This document shows, piece by piece, positions 10,401-22,642 of a stretch of 64,000 nt of DNA (within the stretch, counting starts at the first letter, position 1; every line of letters starts with the position of its first letter). A model generated the notes under the pieces. That model searched no databases and was not told where the DNA came from. It saw only the letters and a list, made by a program, of their open reading frames with translations. A program made the position numbers and the translations under genes. The DNA comes from Chrysaora quinquecirrha (lineage: Eukaryota > Cnidaria > Scyphozoa > Semaeostomeae > Pelagiidae): contig JACTAT010000044.1 of NCBI GenBank assembly GCA_014526335.1, positions 1,749,292 to 1,813,291 on the forward strand. The letters run 5' to 3'.

Positions 10401-12485
10401 GGGCCCCTATGTAAATAAGAAGTTGAACGAATCAATTATGACATAGTGTCTACCTCATATCTGCTTCCTCATGGAAATCTCCTTATGTGGGAAGTGCCAT
10501 TTATTTCCCTTATGTTAATTGAATATCAGGGCTCTCCGTCTCCTGGCTCTGGAAGCACCTTTGCTATTCGGTTAAGTAACCTCGTCTGAAAAATGAATTG
10601 AATATCAACGAATAAGTTGCCAGCCATGATTTCGATTTACTTTAAATACAGGCTTAAACATTGCCAGACATCAAAGTTTCTTGCTAGGGAAGTAAATAAT
10701 TATTTCTGTTTGGAAATAAAAATTTGCAGTTTCTTCCGTTTGGTGTACCCTGTAGGTACAGTTTTTCATTTTTGGTTCTATGTTTTTTACGATTCTCCTA
10801 ATGACGACACAAATGAAATATCAAATTGAGCTTAACTGACGCTGCAAGTTGATCGACTTCCAGAATTTTGTTTTTCGTCTGTTTGCGTTGATATGTCACT
10901 CTGCAAAAATAACAAACTTGAATAAGAAAGGTTACATTATAATCGAAAGTTTGTCATATGTTTGACAATTCTTCTAGATCTAACTCGATTGCACAAGTGT
11001 AGCATTAATTCACTTTCTTGAAAGCTGTGCATTCATTATTTTTGCAACAGATGAAGGTCCTGAACGCATAGTCTTGTTTCTCGGCTTTTAGTACAATTGG
11101 TATCCATATAATCGTTTGCTTAGTTATTTTGATGTACTGCGAAACATTAAAATTTTACGTTTCTTATATACCATTTCTGAAAAAAATTATTCTTTGATTT
11201 TACTTTAAGGACATATCAATACAAAATAACCTTTCTTTTTGGTTTTATCATAAAAACATCTATTCTGCATTTTTTTTGACAAAATTTGGAGGACCTGACA
11301 GTAAATATTGCAAAAATGTATAGGGGGCTCTCGGGGTCTAAAATGACGGTCCTGAATGCCGGGCCCTTGGATTTTATACACCGTTCTATTTCGTGATGTT
11401 AGATATGCAAGAATATGTCACGAAATGGACTTTGTAAGATTAAAAAGATTATACATGTACAAACCCTATTCAGGTCATGACTTTGATCTTCGTTTATACT
11501 TTGATCACTGTGAAACGAGAACAATTCCTATCATTGATAACCAAAAGTTGTTTTGGATAATCAAAAAACTAGTTAAAAGACGATAAGTTCCGAAAGTAGA
11601 AAAGCAGATTGTTGTTTCCTTAGATCTGGAATAGTAAGTTTCAGATAAAAGTATGGGAATTTGGTTCAATTTGAGATTTTTTCTTTCTTATTGGAGCATC
11701 CGTATACCTGATTTACACGTTGAAACTGCCAGGTTATTATCATAGTATATGACTCGTGCCTTAGTATTTATTCTCAAAAGTTTGATCAGCAGTTTCAATT
11801 TTCAAGGCTCAAAACTATCCGTTTCGTTTGCACGCATTTTTTTTATAAGTTTTTGCCTATCTGAGTACTACCTTCCTTATAAAGCACTTTCTTATACAAA
11901 AATGTGTGTGTTCTGATGGAGGCACAGGAAAAGAGCTTACAGTATTGGATTTCCTTTCAGGAGCATTATTGCCTCCGATATCTTCTTTTTTATGGCCGCT
12001 GCACTGGTTGTTGCTGCAAAAAAGACAATAGAAATGTTGTTATGAATAAGAAGCTGTCTATTGTGTAAAGCTACTTCTAAGATATAGAAGCGAACAGTGA
12101 ACAGTTCCTCATAGAAGTGAGTTTCTATCAATCTGGTATCTGATCATAGAGTAACAGCTGTCTAACAAAAATTTATTCAGTCTCATTCCGAGGTGCCAAA
12201 CTGATATGAACAGTAAGTAGATCATGATTTGGGATATGAAGGAATTTAATGAATCTGGTACAAGGTTTCTCACATTAATTAACTTTAATTCATTTGCTTC
12301 TTTTATCTCCAAACTCGAATTCTCAGTAGTTAAACTGAGAAGTGATTGATAACAAGTATACTTTCTAGTAGCTTTCTCTAGTACTTTGATTGCAAGAAGT
12401 AGCTTATGTAAACTTGTTCGATGTTAGGAAACATTGGTGTTTCCTGATAAGGAACTCTGTCATATGCTAAGGCCTAATGTTACTT
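7453..12485. other. Non-coding part of duplicated block, copy 1
   Basis: AT-rich sequence with no recognisable gene. Small structures seen: a direct repeat GTGTGAAGTCAGTTT near 7864 and 7888, and a perfect 10-bp hairpin GAAGAATTCG-TC-CGAATTCTTC at 10208-10229. Open frames such as 8864-9331 (155 codons) and 11356-11586 (76 codons) have no recognised domain. The 76-codon frame is broken in copy 2 by a one-base C-run difference, so it has no support as a gene. Confidence 0.6.
8864..9331 (+). CDS. Hypothetical 155-codon ORF, weak
   Basis: This frame is open from ATG to TAA and is kept in copy 2 (18014-18481) with one amino-acid change, L to S near residue 44. The second half (from about residue 67) is hydrophilic and charged, with an FPIANLEILNEFMPP stretch. 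The first half is rich in F, H and S and looks like translated AT-rich spacer. Preservation between copies says little, because the whole 9.15-kb block is nearly identical. I recognise no domain, and I see no splice sites or promoter that would favour it. It may be chance or a remnant exon. Confidence 0.15.
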   Translation: MMNSFRYISWFFHSFSVSGLQPNGKEGKKSIFRCCFHCFLLRFLFHFMTFVTTFHLQESDKFYFNQNAQFPIANLEILNEFMPPKVQDSRKDERVRGALILDDRKREENNRLVKIKDLPEVLNFISRSFSSVLENVLEKIDQNRPCIRRIEVLTC

Positions 12486-12801
12486 TGTAATTTTACGTTC
12501 TTGCACTTCCACGGAGAAAATCCAGTAAATGGAAGGATTTTTCTAAATTTAAAGTTTTCTTTACAGTTTCAATAGAGATTTCCAATTACCTCGAATCTGT
12601 GCGATGGCAATGCTTTCTTCTCGCGAATCGCTTTCTGGCATGATAATCGCTTTCTGGCATGATAATTCAAGAAGACACTGATCGCCATATCGCATGATGA
12701 ACTCCAAAACTCACTAATCAAACGTAACAAGTCTACATCAACACGTGAGGACTAGGAGTCTGGGTTCTAGTAGCGTCCTTTCGCAACATAACAATACAAC
12801 A
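12486..12801 (-). repeat. Probable 3' LTR of gypsy copy 1
   Basis: Read on the minus strand, a purine tract AGGAAAAGAG (12805-12814) is followed by TGTTGTATTGTTATG at 12801. This is the usual polypurine tract plus LTR TG start placed just after pol. A CA end at 12486 gives a 316-bp LTR. That end is only a guess, since no 5' LTR exists here to compare. A 20-bp direct duplication, ATCGCTTTCTGGCATGATA, lies inside near 12628-12667. Confidence 0.45.
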
Positions 12802-12844
12802 TTACTCTTTTCCTAAAAAAAAATAAAAAAAAAAGTTTCTTTGT

Positions 12845-13489
12845 CTATCGAATAATTGAAGAGTCTATTGCATCTCCATAATGATCTGTCTGTTTTCGAC
12901 TTCTCGCTGAACGTCTTGGAGCAATAACGTTTTCCTGATTGTCTGTTTCATTACTCGACGCAAATTGTAAATCATCATCTGATTCTTCAGCAATGTTTCT
13001 ATTTGGTACTTTCTTGAAAAACGACACATTCCGAGTTATATATCTACTGTTATTTCTTTCAGTTATTCTTGTGCCTTTAATCTTTATTACTGTGTAAGGA
13101 ACAGGATCAAATCTCGTAGAAAATTTATTTTCTTTCTTCTGTTGACAGATGACTGTATCTCCAACTTTTATTTCACTGGGTTTTGTTCCTCGTTTAAGAT
13201 CAGCATAAATCTTTGAAGATTGTTTTCTTTCTTGATCGTTGTGTACTGCTTCTCCGTGTCGATTGACAACTTTTGATCTTCTTTCCAACATTGGTAGTTT
13301 GCCTTTAACTACTCTGTTAAACAATAATTGAGCGGGAGGAATCTTTGTGGTTGTATGCGGTGTTATTCTATAGTTCAACAAAATCTTTGTAATTCTTGTT
13401 TCCATTTTCGGTGTTCTACATGAGCGGTCTTCAGTGCTTTTCCTAATGGTTTGTTGAAAGCTTCGATTTCTGCATTGCCTTGCAGCCAA
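12845..13489 (-). pseudogene. Gypsy integrase C-terminus and tail, copy 1
   Basis: From about residue 34 on, this frame carries the end of the integrase, with an NYRITPHTTTKIPPAQLLF segment. This is the region after the catalytic core where Ty3/gypsy integrases have NYR.TPH..T...PA.LLF. A basic and then acidic tail ends in a TAA near 12845. The first 30 residues are a shadow of the upstream frame. The upstream integrase frame (13375-14409) runs to a stop at about 13375, where a T run is one base short of what continuous coding needs. The same break is in copy 2. Confidence 0.8.
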
Positions 13490-14409
13490 AGCGGTGTGCT
13501 TCGTACATGATTAATTCCTAGCAAAGACATGTAATTTTCAAATTCTTTTCCTTGAAAAGGTGGGCCATTGTCTGTTGTTACTTTATCTGGTATTCCGTGT
13601 CTTGCAAATATGATATCTAATTTGGGTAATACCACTGTAGCTGCCGTTGAAGAAACAATTTCCACTTCTGGATACCTTGAATAACAATCAATCACATTCA
13701 ATAAATACTCTCCACTAGGAAGAGGTCCTAGAAAGTCCATTTTAACTTCTTTCCAAGGTCCTGAAGGCATTTGAGATGTTTGAAGTGGTGCTGGAGGTTT
13801 CGGATTTCCAGTAGCTTTGCATGCTATGCAGCTATCAATTTCTTCTTTTACCATCTTTTCTAAGTTAGGAAACCAGACATATTCACGCAAGAAAGCTTTT
13901 GTCTTAGCTAGTCCTTGATGGCCTTCATGAGCTATTTGAATTGCTCTTCGTTGCAATGAGGATGGAAGGATAATTCTTGTACCACGTAGTAGTATCTTAT
14001 GTTGGTGGTCAATCGATATTTCATCTTGAATATTTTTGAAGGAATTTATCAGATCACAGTTCCAACAATAGCCTGTTTGTATTGCGGCTCGTAGTCCACG
14101 TAAAACTTTGTCTTCCTCTGTAGCAGATTTTATTTCTTCAAGAGTCAATGTTGGTAATATAGCAGCTTCTGTAATCAAGTTAATAAAGTCTTCAGCAACA
14201 TTTGGTCGGAAATGCTTTGTTTGGGTTGGATGTCTCGAAAGAAAATCAGCAGGGTTTGAAATACCAGCTTTATAAACAACTGTAAAGTTGTACTGTTGCA
14301 GTCTTAACATCCATCGTTGAATTCGTGCAGGAGGGTTTGAACAGGGATTAGCATATATCAACTCTAAAGGCTTGTGATCAGTATACAGAGTAAATGATGC
14401 TCCATACAA
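13375..14409 (-). pseudogene. Gypsy RNase H end plus integrase, copy 1
   Basis: The frame opens in the RNase H domain (SFTLYTDHKPLELIY, where TDHKPL is the conserved RNase H motif). It passes a tether with NPADFLSRHP and enters integrase. The zinc finger has H-x3-H near residue 162 (HEGHQG) and C-x2-C at CIAC near 193-196. The DDE core shows D in MDFLGPLPSGEYLL, D in TTDNGPPFQG and E in GNAEIEAFNK, so all three catalytic acids are present. WLQGNAE replaces the family's WPQ; copy 2 keeps WPQ. The upstream join to the RT frame and the downstream join to 12845-13489 are both broken by single-base frame changes. Confidence 0.88.
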
Positions 14410-14480
14410 ATATAGATGATAATGTTCAATTCCCCATACTATCGCCAGCGTCTCCTTTTCTGTCTGAGAGTATCTTTTCT

Positions 14481-16298
14481 CTACTGGTGACAGGCTCTAC
14501 TAGCATAAGCAATTATATTTGGACAATCTTTTCCAGGTTCTTTCTGAGCTAGAATGGCAGAAAGTCCAACAGGGCTTGCATCCACGATAACAAGTGTTTC
14601 TTTACTTACATCAAAATAACTAACCACAGGGTCTTTCGTTAGCACATCTTTGAGTTTCTGGAAAGCATTTTCACAATCTGGTGTCCAGTTGAAGGGTGTG
14701 TTCTTTTTAGTCAGTTCTCGAAGAGGCTCAGTTATAGTTGCATAATCTGGAATAAATTGAGATGAGTAATTTGACATACCCAACAAACTTCTGACTTCAC
14801 TTGCACTAGTAGGTGTTGCAGCATTGACAAATGCATCAATTTTCTTTGCATCAGGTTTCTTTCCTTCTTTGCTGAATGTAAAACCAAAGAAATCAAGACT
14901 TTCTGTCAAAAACTTGCACTTCTCAAGGTTGAGTGTTAAATTCAGGTCCGAAAGTCGTTTCAAACATGATTCTAAAGCTTCATTGTGCTCTTTCATATTA
15001 CAACCATACACTATCACATCATCAGCTATGTTGCGTACACCTTTTAAACCATTGAGGGCTGTCTGTAATGTGAATTGAAAAATTTCTGCTGCACTGTTAG
15101 TTCCATAATTTAAACGTTTGTATCTATAAAGACCAACATGTGTTGTAAATGTAGTAATATTGCGGCTTTTTGGACTGAGCTCTAACTGGTGAAATGCCTG
15201 TGACAAATCAAATTTTGAAAATACTTTAGCTCCATTCAAGTCCAGGGCAATATCATTCACTGTTGGTATCGGGTGTCTTATTCGCTTAATTGCACAGTTT
15301 GCTGCTCTCATGTCTACACAGATGCGAATTTCATTGTTTTTCTTGGGAACACAAACAATAGGAGATACCCAATCAGTTTTCTCATCTTCAGGTACAGGTT
15401 CAATGATATCCTGCTGTTGTAACTGTTGTAATTCTTTTTCAACTTTGTCACGCAGGTGAAAGGGAATTCTTCGCTGTTGTTGTGCAACTGGTTGAACATC
15501 AGAATCAATAACCAAGTCAATTTGCTTGTTTTTAAGTTTTCCAATTCCTTGAAAAACCTTTGGAAATTTATTTACAATTTTGGAGATATTTTCATCTCTT
15601 ATGGCTTTACTTGAAGAGGTCTGTTGAACATGATTAACATGAAGAGTTATGAGACCAAGCTCTTGAGCTGTGTTTCCACTCAATAAACAACCTCCATTGT
15701 CTTCAGTAACATAAAATTGTGCGGTTGATAATCTTTTCTTTGTTTCAATGATTGCCTCAAATTTCCCTTGCATTTTGACAGGTTGTTTTGAATTATAAGC
15801 ATAGGCTTTCACACTGGTTGGTTTCAGTTGAATAGTTTGCATTTTAGCAAATGTTGATTTATCAATAATGTTTAGTGTGGACCCAGTGTCTATCATAATA
15901 GGAAATTTGTGCTCTTGAACTGTGACATATGCTGTTGGGTGGTTTCCTTTCTGAGATTTCACAGCATAGAAATATTCTGAACCATCTGAATCACTACTCA
16001 GGTCATCTACACTGACAGGACGGATGGCTTGCCTAGCAGCTTGTCCTTTGTTTTTGCTCACTGACGTCTTTGTGAAACAAAATTTAGCAAATTGGTTTTG
16101 CTTATTGCATTTATGACAGGTAACACCTTTTGCAGGACATGGCTTTTCTCTGTGAGGAAAGTCACCCCCACAACTACGACATTTTGATTTTGCACCTTGA
16201 CTTTGCCTTGTAGTTGGCTTCTTTGATTTAATTGCCTGAATCTGATTATTTTGTTGAGATTTTTCTTTCTCTATTTCTGAAGCTTGATACTGACTCAT
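14481..16298 (-). pseudogene. Gypsy CCHC-protease-RT-RNase H polyprotein, copy 1
   Basis: This is a 605-residue open frame. Two zinc knuckles sit at residues 40-54 and 61-74. The second has Q where the CCHC histidine should be (CHKCNKQNQFAKFC). The protease motif IDTGS is at 136-140. RT follows from about 270 to 480, with FDLSQAFHQLELSP at 363-376 and the catalytic box IADDVIVYG at 424-432. The box has A where Y-x-DD or ISDD is usual, but both aspartates are kept. RNase H starts near 568 (VIVDASPVG). The frame stops after ACHQ; about 25 codons later the RNase H sequence resumes in another frame at 14409. The break is beside a C run and is identical in copy 2. Gag lies upstream in a separate frame. 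Confidence 0.92.
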
Positions 16299-16319
16299 TT
16301 CAGCACGACGTCCTTCAAG

Positions 16320-16598
16320 TTACAAATCCTTCAAAGTCAGCTTTGGGTCTCTTAAGGCTTGTTTTCTTAGACGACTCGAATTACCTCCTGTAACTATTTG
16401 CAGCATGATTTCAAAATCAAGCGAGTCTGCAGAAAATTCACAGGTTTTGGATAATGTGCGAAGGCGTGTATGAAACTGATCTAAGGTCTCACCTTGTTGC
16501 TGTTTTGCTTGACGAAATTTATAGACTTCGTACAATTTGTTCTTTTGAGGCTCGAAGTATTCATTTAATGTCTCCACTGCCTTTGCATAATCTTTGTC
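16320..16598 (-). pseudogene. Gypsy gag fragment, copy 1
   Basis: The minus-strand frame has AVETLNEYFEPQKNKLYE, then KFRQAKQQQGETLDQFHTRL and a TLSKTCEF segment, typical of Ty3/gypsy gag capsid (retrotransposon gag family). It ends at a TAA just before the CCHC frame at 16298. Its N-terminal half is absent: upstream of KDYAKAV the reading enters unrelated block sequence at 16601. The open frame continues artificially for about 15 residues into that sequence. Confidence 0.85.
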
Positions 16599-16600
16599 GT

Positions 16601-19600
16601 GGATTGCACCCTTGCAACCCAATACTGAAATATGTAATACCACAATGTGTAAAATTATGAGGCTTGAAAAAAAAGTTTTTTTTTACCATGAATGTCATCT
16701 GTCTGCATCATGAAGTCGTTGAAATACACATCCTACAATAAATAAAAGTTACATCATATGTTGTTCTTTTGATAGGATAAGCATGTCTACTCATGTACAT
16801 TGTATGTTTCTTTCAGTTGCACAGATGGTTCACTGTGTCAGATTTTTAGTTGAAAAAGCTAATGGTTAGCCAGTCTGCAAGTAACAAGATCTTGGCCTTT
16901 GGGTCAGAACGTTACCTGATGTTCATGTTTATATTTAGTTTATTAGACAGTATCTTCCATAGAAACAAAAGACTCTGCTGTTACTTGAAACAACATATTG
17001 TTTGTTCTTTGGTGTGAAGTCAGTTTTTCACAAATGGTGTGAAGTCAGTTTCTCACAAATGGCTGCACCTCTTAAGGCAATCTGTCCAATTTAAACCTAG
17101 ATTTGAACATGAACAAGAGCCTACAGTGAGAACTCTCTAATCTGTGAGTCTGCTTGCCAGTCTAAATAAACAAATCTAGCTTCTATATTCAAGGAAGTTT
17201 GAGTTGTATTGTCTGCCTCATACAGACACTTATAGAGTTGTACACTTTCGATGCGAAGAAAGGCAGTGGTGAAATGTTTTCCTCGAAATTTATAAATGTT
17301 TAGCCAGTCTGGACCGAACAGAACCCAGCACCACCAAACAAACCTGTTCTCGTCTCAGTCAATAATGGGCTTTTAAATGCTTTTAGGAAAAGGCACATTG
17401 TGCTCATTCTTATATTTATTTTTTTCAGTGTCCGAAGAGTCTATCGTGCAAGTTTAAAGGTTTGAAGAAAATAAGTTAAATGCTTGAAGAACAGCCAGTC
17501 TCTGTCAAAATTTGCTGTTTCCTTTCGGAAACCTGTTCCTGTTTAATGCAAAGAGTAATGGGGATTTTTTTCTTAACTTCATTCTGTTGAGAAAATTTGG
17601 AAAAGTTCCTAAAACAGGATATGTTGTTTAATTATTTCAAACTGTGAAATAGCCTGCTGAGATACTCAACAAACTTGATTTGAAAGATTGAAAGAGCACT
17701 ATTTTCGCAAGCGCTTTAAGGGCCGATGCACACGAGCACTGAAACTTTCTTAAAACAGCGGGCAACATTCCTCTAAATTCTAAATTCCTCAGTTTCCTTC
17801 TTACTTTTGAAATGAACATGTAACAGTAGATGCCAATTACAGTAATTTCTGTTGACAGAACTGTTAATTATTCTGGAACCAAACAACTTCAAGGGAAAAA
17901 TCACTGGCCGAAAAAGCTAAAGAAATTTCTATCAAAACAAAATGATTTCCGTGAAAATTTTTTATCGCATTTGCAAAATTTTCAAAGTTAGGTTTTAACG
18001 ACCTTAGAAATCTTTGATGAATTCATTTCGATATATTTCATGGTTTTTTCACTCGTTTTCCGTCTCAGGCTTGCAACCAAACGGGAAAGAAGGCAAGAAG
18101 AGCATATTTCGTTGCTGTTTCCATTGCTTTTTACTACGTTTTTCATTTCATTTTATGACGTTCGTGACAACCTTTCATCTCCAAGAATCAGATAAATTCT
18201 ATTTTAATCAAAACGCACAATTTCCTATTGCAAATCTAGAAATCTTGAATGAATTCATGCCTCCGAAGGTCCAAGATTCCAGGAAAGACGAGAGAGTGAG
18301 GGGAGCGTTAATCCTTGATGACAGAAAACGCGAAGAAAACAATCGACTTGTGAAAATCAAGGACCTTCCAGAGGTCCTCAATTTTATTAGTCGGTCCTTT
18401 TCATCCGTTCTTGAGAACGTTCTTGAGAAAATCGACCAAAATCGACCATGCATACGGCGCATCGAGGTGCTAACTTGTTAAATCCCTTGAAGAATGTAAT
18501 CAAGTTGCCCCTGTGCATCGGCCCTAAGCTTAGTAAGGTGTTTATTTGACTATCTAATTTATTAGATGTTTTATTTCCATTTCCTGCATATGCATGCATC
18601 ATCAAACAAACTGTTTCTTCACCCTATAGGTGGAAGGGATATAATTCGTGAAATAACATCAACATGGCGTAAATTGTGAGGTTACATGTGTTGCAAATGT
18701 ACTCCCTTACTTTGATTCTGAGATGGAGAGATTCATGTGCTGTCAAAAAAGCTGACTTATCCACTGTTCTTAGCAGGTAGTCTTGGACGATAATGTCTTT
18801 TTCGTCAGCATTCTGTGCAATAGTTGCAGCAACCCAATTGTGGACTGCCTAAAAACACAATGGACCAGTTTAATACTACTGTTGTACTGCATGTAGCTAC
18901 GGGAGTTTTTGTTACATGTTAGATGAGCTAGCTTTTAGCTATTATTGTGCCAAATTATTCAGAATACGATATAGAACGCAAATTCATTTATCTAATGCGA
19001 TAAAGAACTCTACGCAGAATATAATTTGCTTCGAGAACGCCAACGTAACTTTGTCAGGCCCGGTTTCCTTAAAATCCTAATCGTCGTAAAATTATAGCAC
19101 GATCGTCAGACTTTCTTATGGCACAATTATGGTAAGATCATCAATATAAGTGGAAACAGTTTGGTTGTAGCGGCAATCGCTGCCTGGATGCAGAATCGTG
19201 GAAGTAGGCATTGATTCAACTTTCAGGACTTCTAAATTTCAGGTGAAATATGTTTTCATTAAAGAGCAACTGTCGTGATGTTCCTCTAACATTATTGTGT
19301 GATAATCGTAAGAAACTCCCGCGTTGTTACATTTCTACCTTCTATAATTCCTTTTTATGTAAGAAGAATTCGTCCGAATTCTTCGTACAATGTTGTAGTG
19401 AGGCGAGGGGAACGCAGAATAGATATAGACATACCAAACAATATATATACGGAATTAAATGATTAGGCATTCCTAAGTAATATTTCTGTGCACGTCTTTC
19501 ATTGTTTGACCGAAATAGCTATATTCAACCCGAATCGTTCTTTGAACATGCCCATAGGGCCCCTATGTAAATAAGAAGTTGAACGAATCAATTATGACAT

Positions 19601-21636
19601 AGTGTCTACCTCATATCTGCTTCCTCATGGAAATCTCCTTATGTGGGAAGTGCCATTTATTTCCCTTATGTTAATTGAATATCAGGGCTCTCCGTCTCCT
19701 GGCTCTGGAAGCACCTTTGCTATTCGGTTAAGTAACCTCGTCTGAAAAATGAATTGAATATCAACGAATAAGTTGCCAGCCATGATTTCGATTTACTTTA
19801 AATACAGGCTTAAACATTGCCAGACATCAAAGTTTCTTGCTAGGGAAGTAAATAATTATTTCTGTTTGGAAATAAAAATTTGCAGTTTCTTCCGTTTGGT
19901 GTACCCTGTAGGTACAGTTTTTCATTTTTGGTTCTATGTTTTTTACGATTCTCCTAATGACGACACAAATGAAATATCAAATTGAGCTTAACTGACGCTG
20001 CAAGTTGATCGACTTCCAGAATTTTGTTTTTCGTCTGTTTGCGTTGATATGTCACTCTGCAAAAATAACAAACTTGAATAAGAAAGGTTACATTATAATC
20101 GAAAGTTTGTCATATGTTTGACAATTCTTCTAGATCTAACTCGATTGCACAAGTGTAGCATTAATTCACTTTCTTGAAAGCTGTGCATTCATTATTTTTG
20201 CAACAGATGAAGGTCCTGAACGCATAGTCTTGTTTCTCGGCTTTTAGTACAATTGGTATCCATATAATCGTTTGCTTAGTTATTTTGATGTACTGCGAAA
20301 CATTAAAATTTTACGTTTCTTATATACCATTTCTGAAAAAAATTATTCTTTGATTTTACTTTAAGGACATATCAATACAAAATAACCTTTCTTTTTGGTT
20401 TTATCATAAAAACATCTATTCTGCATTTTTTTTGACAAAATTTGGAGGACCTGACAGTAAATATTGCAAAATGTATAGGGGCTCTCGGGTCTAAAATGAC
20501 GGTCCTGAATGCCGGGCCCTTGGATTTTATACACCCGTTCTATTTCGTGATGTTAGATATGCAAGAATATGTCACGAAATGGACTTTGTAAGATTAAAAA
20601 GATTATACATGTACAAACCCTATTCAGGTCATGACTTTGATCTTCGTTTATACTTTGATCACTGTGAAACGAGAACAATTCCTATCATTGATAACCAAAA
20701 GTTGTTTTGGATAATCAAAAAACTAGTTAAAAGATGATAAGTTCCGAAAGTAGAAAAGCAGATTGTTGTTTCCTTAGATCTGGAATAGTAAGTTTCAGAT
20801 AAAAGTATGGGAATTTGGTTCAATTTGAGATTTTTTCTTTCTTATTGGAGCATCCGTATACCTGATTTACACGTTGAAACTGCCAGGTTATTATCATAGT
20901 ATATGACTCGTGCCTTAGTATTTATTCTCAAAAGTTTGATCAGCAGTTTCAATTTTCAAGGCTCAAAACTATCCGTTTCGTTTGCACGCATTTTTTTATA
21001 AGTTTTGCCTATCTGAGTACTACCTTCCTTATAAAGCACTTTCTTATACAAAATGTGTGTGTTCTGATGGAGGCACAGGAAAAGAGCTTACAGTATTGGA
21101 TTTCCTTTCAGGAGCATTATTGCCTCCGATATCTTCTTTTTTATGGCCGCTGCACTGGTTGTTGCTGCAAAAAAGACAATAGAAATGTTGTTATGAATAA
21201 GAAGCTGTCTATTGTGTAAAGCTACTTCTAAGATATAGAAGCGAACAGTGAACAGTTCCTCATAGAAGTGAGTTTCTATCAATCTGGTATCTGATCATAG
21301 AGTAACAGCTGTCTAACAAAAATTTATTCAGTCTCATTCCGAGGTGCCAAACTGATATGAACAGTAAGTAGATCATGATTTGGGATATGAAGGAATTTAA
21401 TGAATCTGGTACAAGGTTTCTCACATTAATTAACTTTAATTCATTTGCTTCTTTTATCTCCAAACTCGAATTCTCAGTAGTTAAACTGAGAAGTGATTGA
21501 TAACAAGTATACTTTCTAGTAGCTTTCTCTAGTACTTTGATTGCAAGAAGTAGCTTATGTAAACTTGTTCGATGTTAGGAAACATTGGTGTTTCCTGATA
21601 AGGAACTCTGTCATATGCTAAGGCCTAATGTTACTT
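16601..21636. other. Non-coding part of duplicated block, copy 2
   Basis: The counterpart of 7453-12485 with the same small features, including the hairpin GAAGAATTCG-TC-CGAATTCTTC near 19370. The same weak 155-codon frame lies at 18014-18481. A 70-codon frame at 19250-19462 exists only here because of a one-base difference. Neither has recognisable coding content. Confidence 0.6.
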
Positions 21637-21997
21637 TGTAATTTTACGTTCTTGCACTTCCACGGAGAAAATCCAGTAAATGGAAGGATTTTTTCTAAAT
21701 TTAAAGTTTTCTTTACAGTTTCAATAGAGATTTCCAATTACCTCGAATCTGTGCGATGGCAATGCTTTCTTCTCGCGAATCGCTTTCTGGCATGATAATC
21801 GCTTTCTGGCATGATAATTCAAGAAGACACTGATCGCCATATCGCATGATGAACTCCAAAACTCACTAATCAAACGTAACAAGTCTACATCAACACGTGA
21901 GGACTAGGAGTCTGGGTTCTAGTAGCGTCCTTTCGCAACATAACAATACAACATTACTCTTTTCCTAAAAAAAAAATAAAAAAAAAAGTTTCTTTGT

Positions 21998-22642
21998 CTA
22001 TCGAATAATTGAAGAGTCTATTGCATCTCCATAATGATCTGTCTGTTTTCGACTTCTCGCTGAACGTCTTGGAGCAATAACGTTTTCCTGATTGTCTGTT
22101 TCATTACTCGACGCAAATTGTAAATCATCATCTGATTCTTCAGCAATGTTTCTATTTGGTACTTTCTTGAAAAACGACACATTCCGAGTTATATATCTAC
22201 TGTTATTTCTTGCAGTTATTCTTGTGCCTTTAATCTTTATTACTGTGTAAGGAACAGGATCAAATCTCGTAGAAAATTTATTTTCTTTCTTCTGTTGACA
22301 GATGACTGTATCTCCAACTTTTATTTCACTGGGTTTTGTTCCTCGTTTAAGATCAGCATAAATCTTTGAAGATTGTTTTCTTTCTTGATCGTTGTGTACT
22401 GCTTCTCCGTGTCGATTGACAACTTTTGATCTTCTTTCCAACATTGGTAGTTTGCCTTTAACTACTCTGTTAAACAATAATTGAGCGGGAGGAATCTTTG
22501 TGGTTGTATGCGGTGTTATTCTATAGTTCAACAAAATCTTTGTAATTCTTGTTTCCATTTTCGGTGTTCTACATGAGCGGTCTTCAGTGCTTTTCCTAAT
22601 GGTTTGTTGAAAGCTTCGATTTCTGCATTGCCTTGCGGCCAA
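21998..22642 (-). pseudogene. Gypsy integrase C-terminus and tail, copy 2
   Basis: Matches 12845-13489 almost residue for residue. One visible change is TRITARNN here against TRITERNN in copy 1. It is likewise split from the integrase core by the one-base T-run difference. Confidence 0.8.

Larger units (their letters stand above)
7453..16598. repeat. 9.15-kb duplicated block, copy 1
   Basis: The block begins GGATTGCACCCTTGCAACCC and ends CCTTTGCATAATCTTTGT. It is repeated head to tail at 16601-25748, with matching features offset by 9148-9152 bases. By eye the two copies are almost identical. Most differences are single-base changes in homopolymer length, for example around 8401, 9546, 11330 and 11840, plus a few substitutions. 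It contains about 5 kb of non-coding sequence (7453-12485) and a minus-strand Ty3/gypsy element truncated in gag at the right edge. Confidence 0.93.
12486..16598 (-). mobile_element. Ty3/gypsy LTR retrotransposon, 5'-truncated, copy 1
   Basis: On the minus strand the order is gag (partial), CCHC knuckles, aspartic protease, reverse transcriptase, RNase H, integrase, polypurine tract and a probable 3' LTR. This is the canonical Ty3/gypsy order, with integrase after RNase H. The 5' LTR, primer-binding site and gag N-terminus are missing, because the element stops inside gag at 16598 where copy 2 of the block begins. Two frame breaks in pol are shared with copy 2. The element cannot move by itself as sequenced. 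Confidence 0.9.

Noticed and set aside
11356..11586. 76-codon plus-strand ORF
   Set aside because: In the second block copy a single C-run difference destroys the frame start, and no domain, splice site or promoter supports it.
11903..12030. Possible host exon reading GGTGKELTVLDFLSGALLPP on the plus strand
   Set aside because: It faintly recalls HECT-like protein segments, but I cannot support the family, and no splice partners were found in either block copy.
11937..12312. Two minus-strand frames of 64 and 67 codons (also at 21088-21463)
   Set aside because: Hydrophobic AT-rich translations without recognisable content. They are present in both blocks only because the blocks are copies.
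14824..15078. Plus-strand 84-codon frame inside the gypsy RT (and its copy at 23976)
   Set aside because: Antisense shadow of the conserved RT coding strand.
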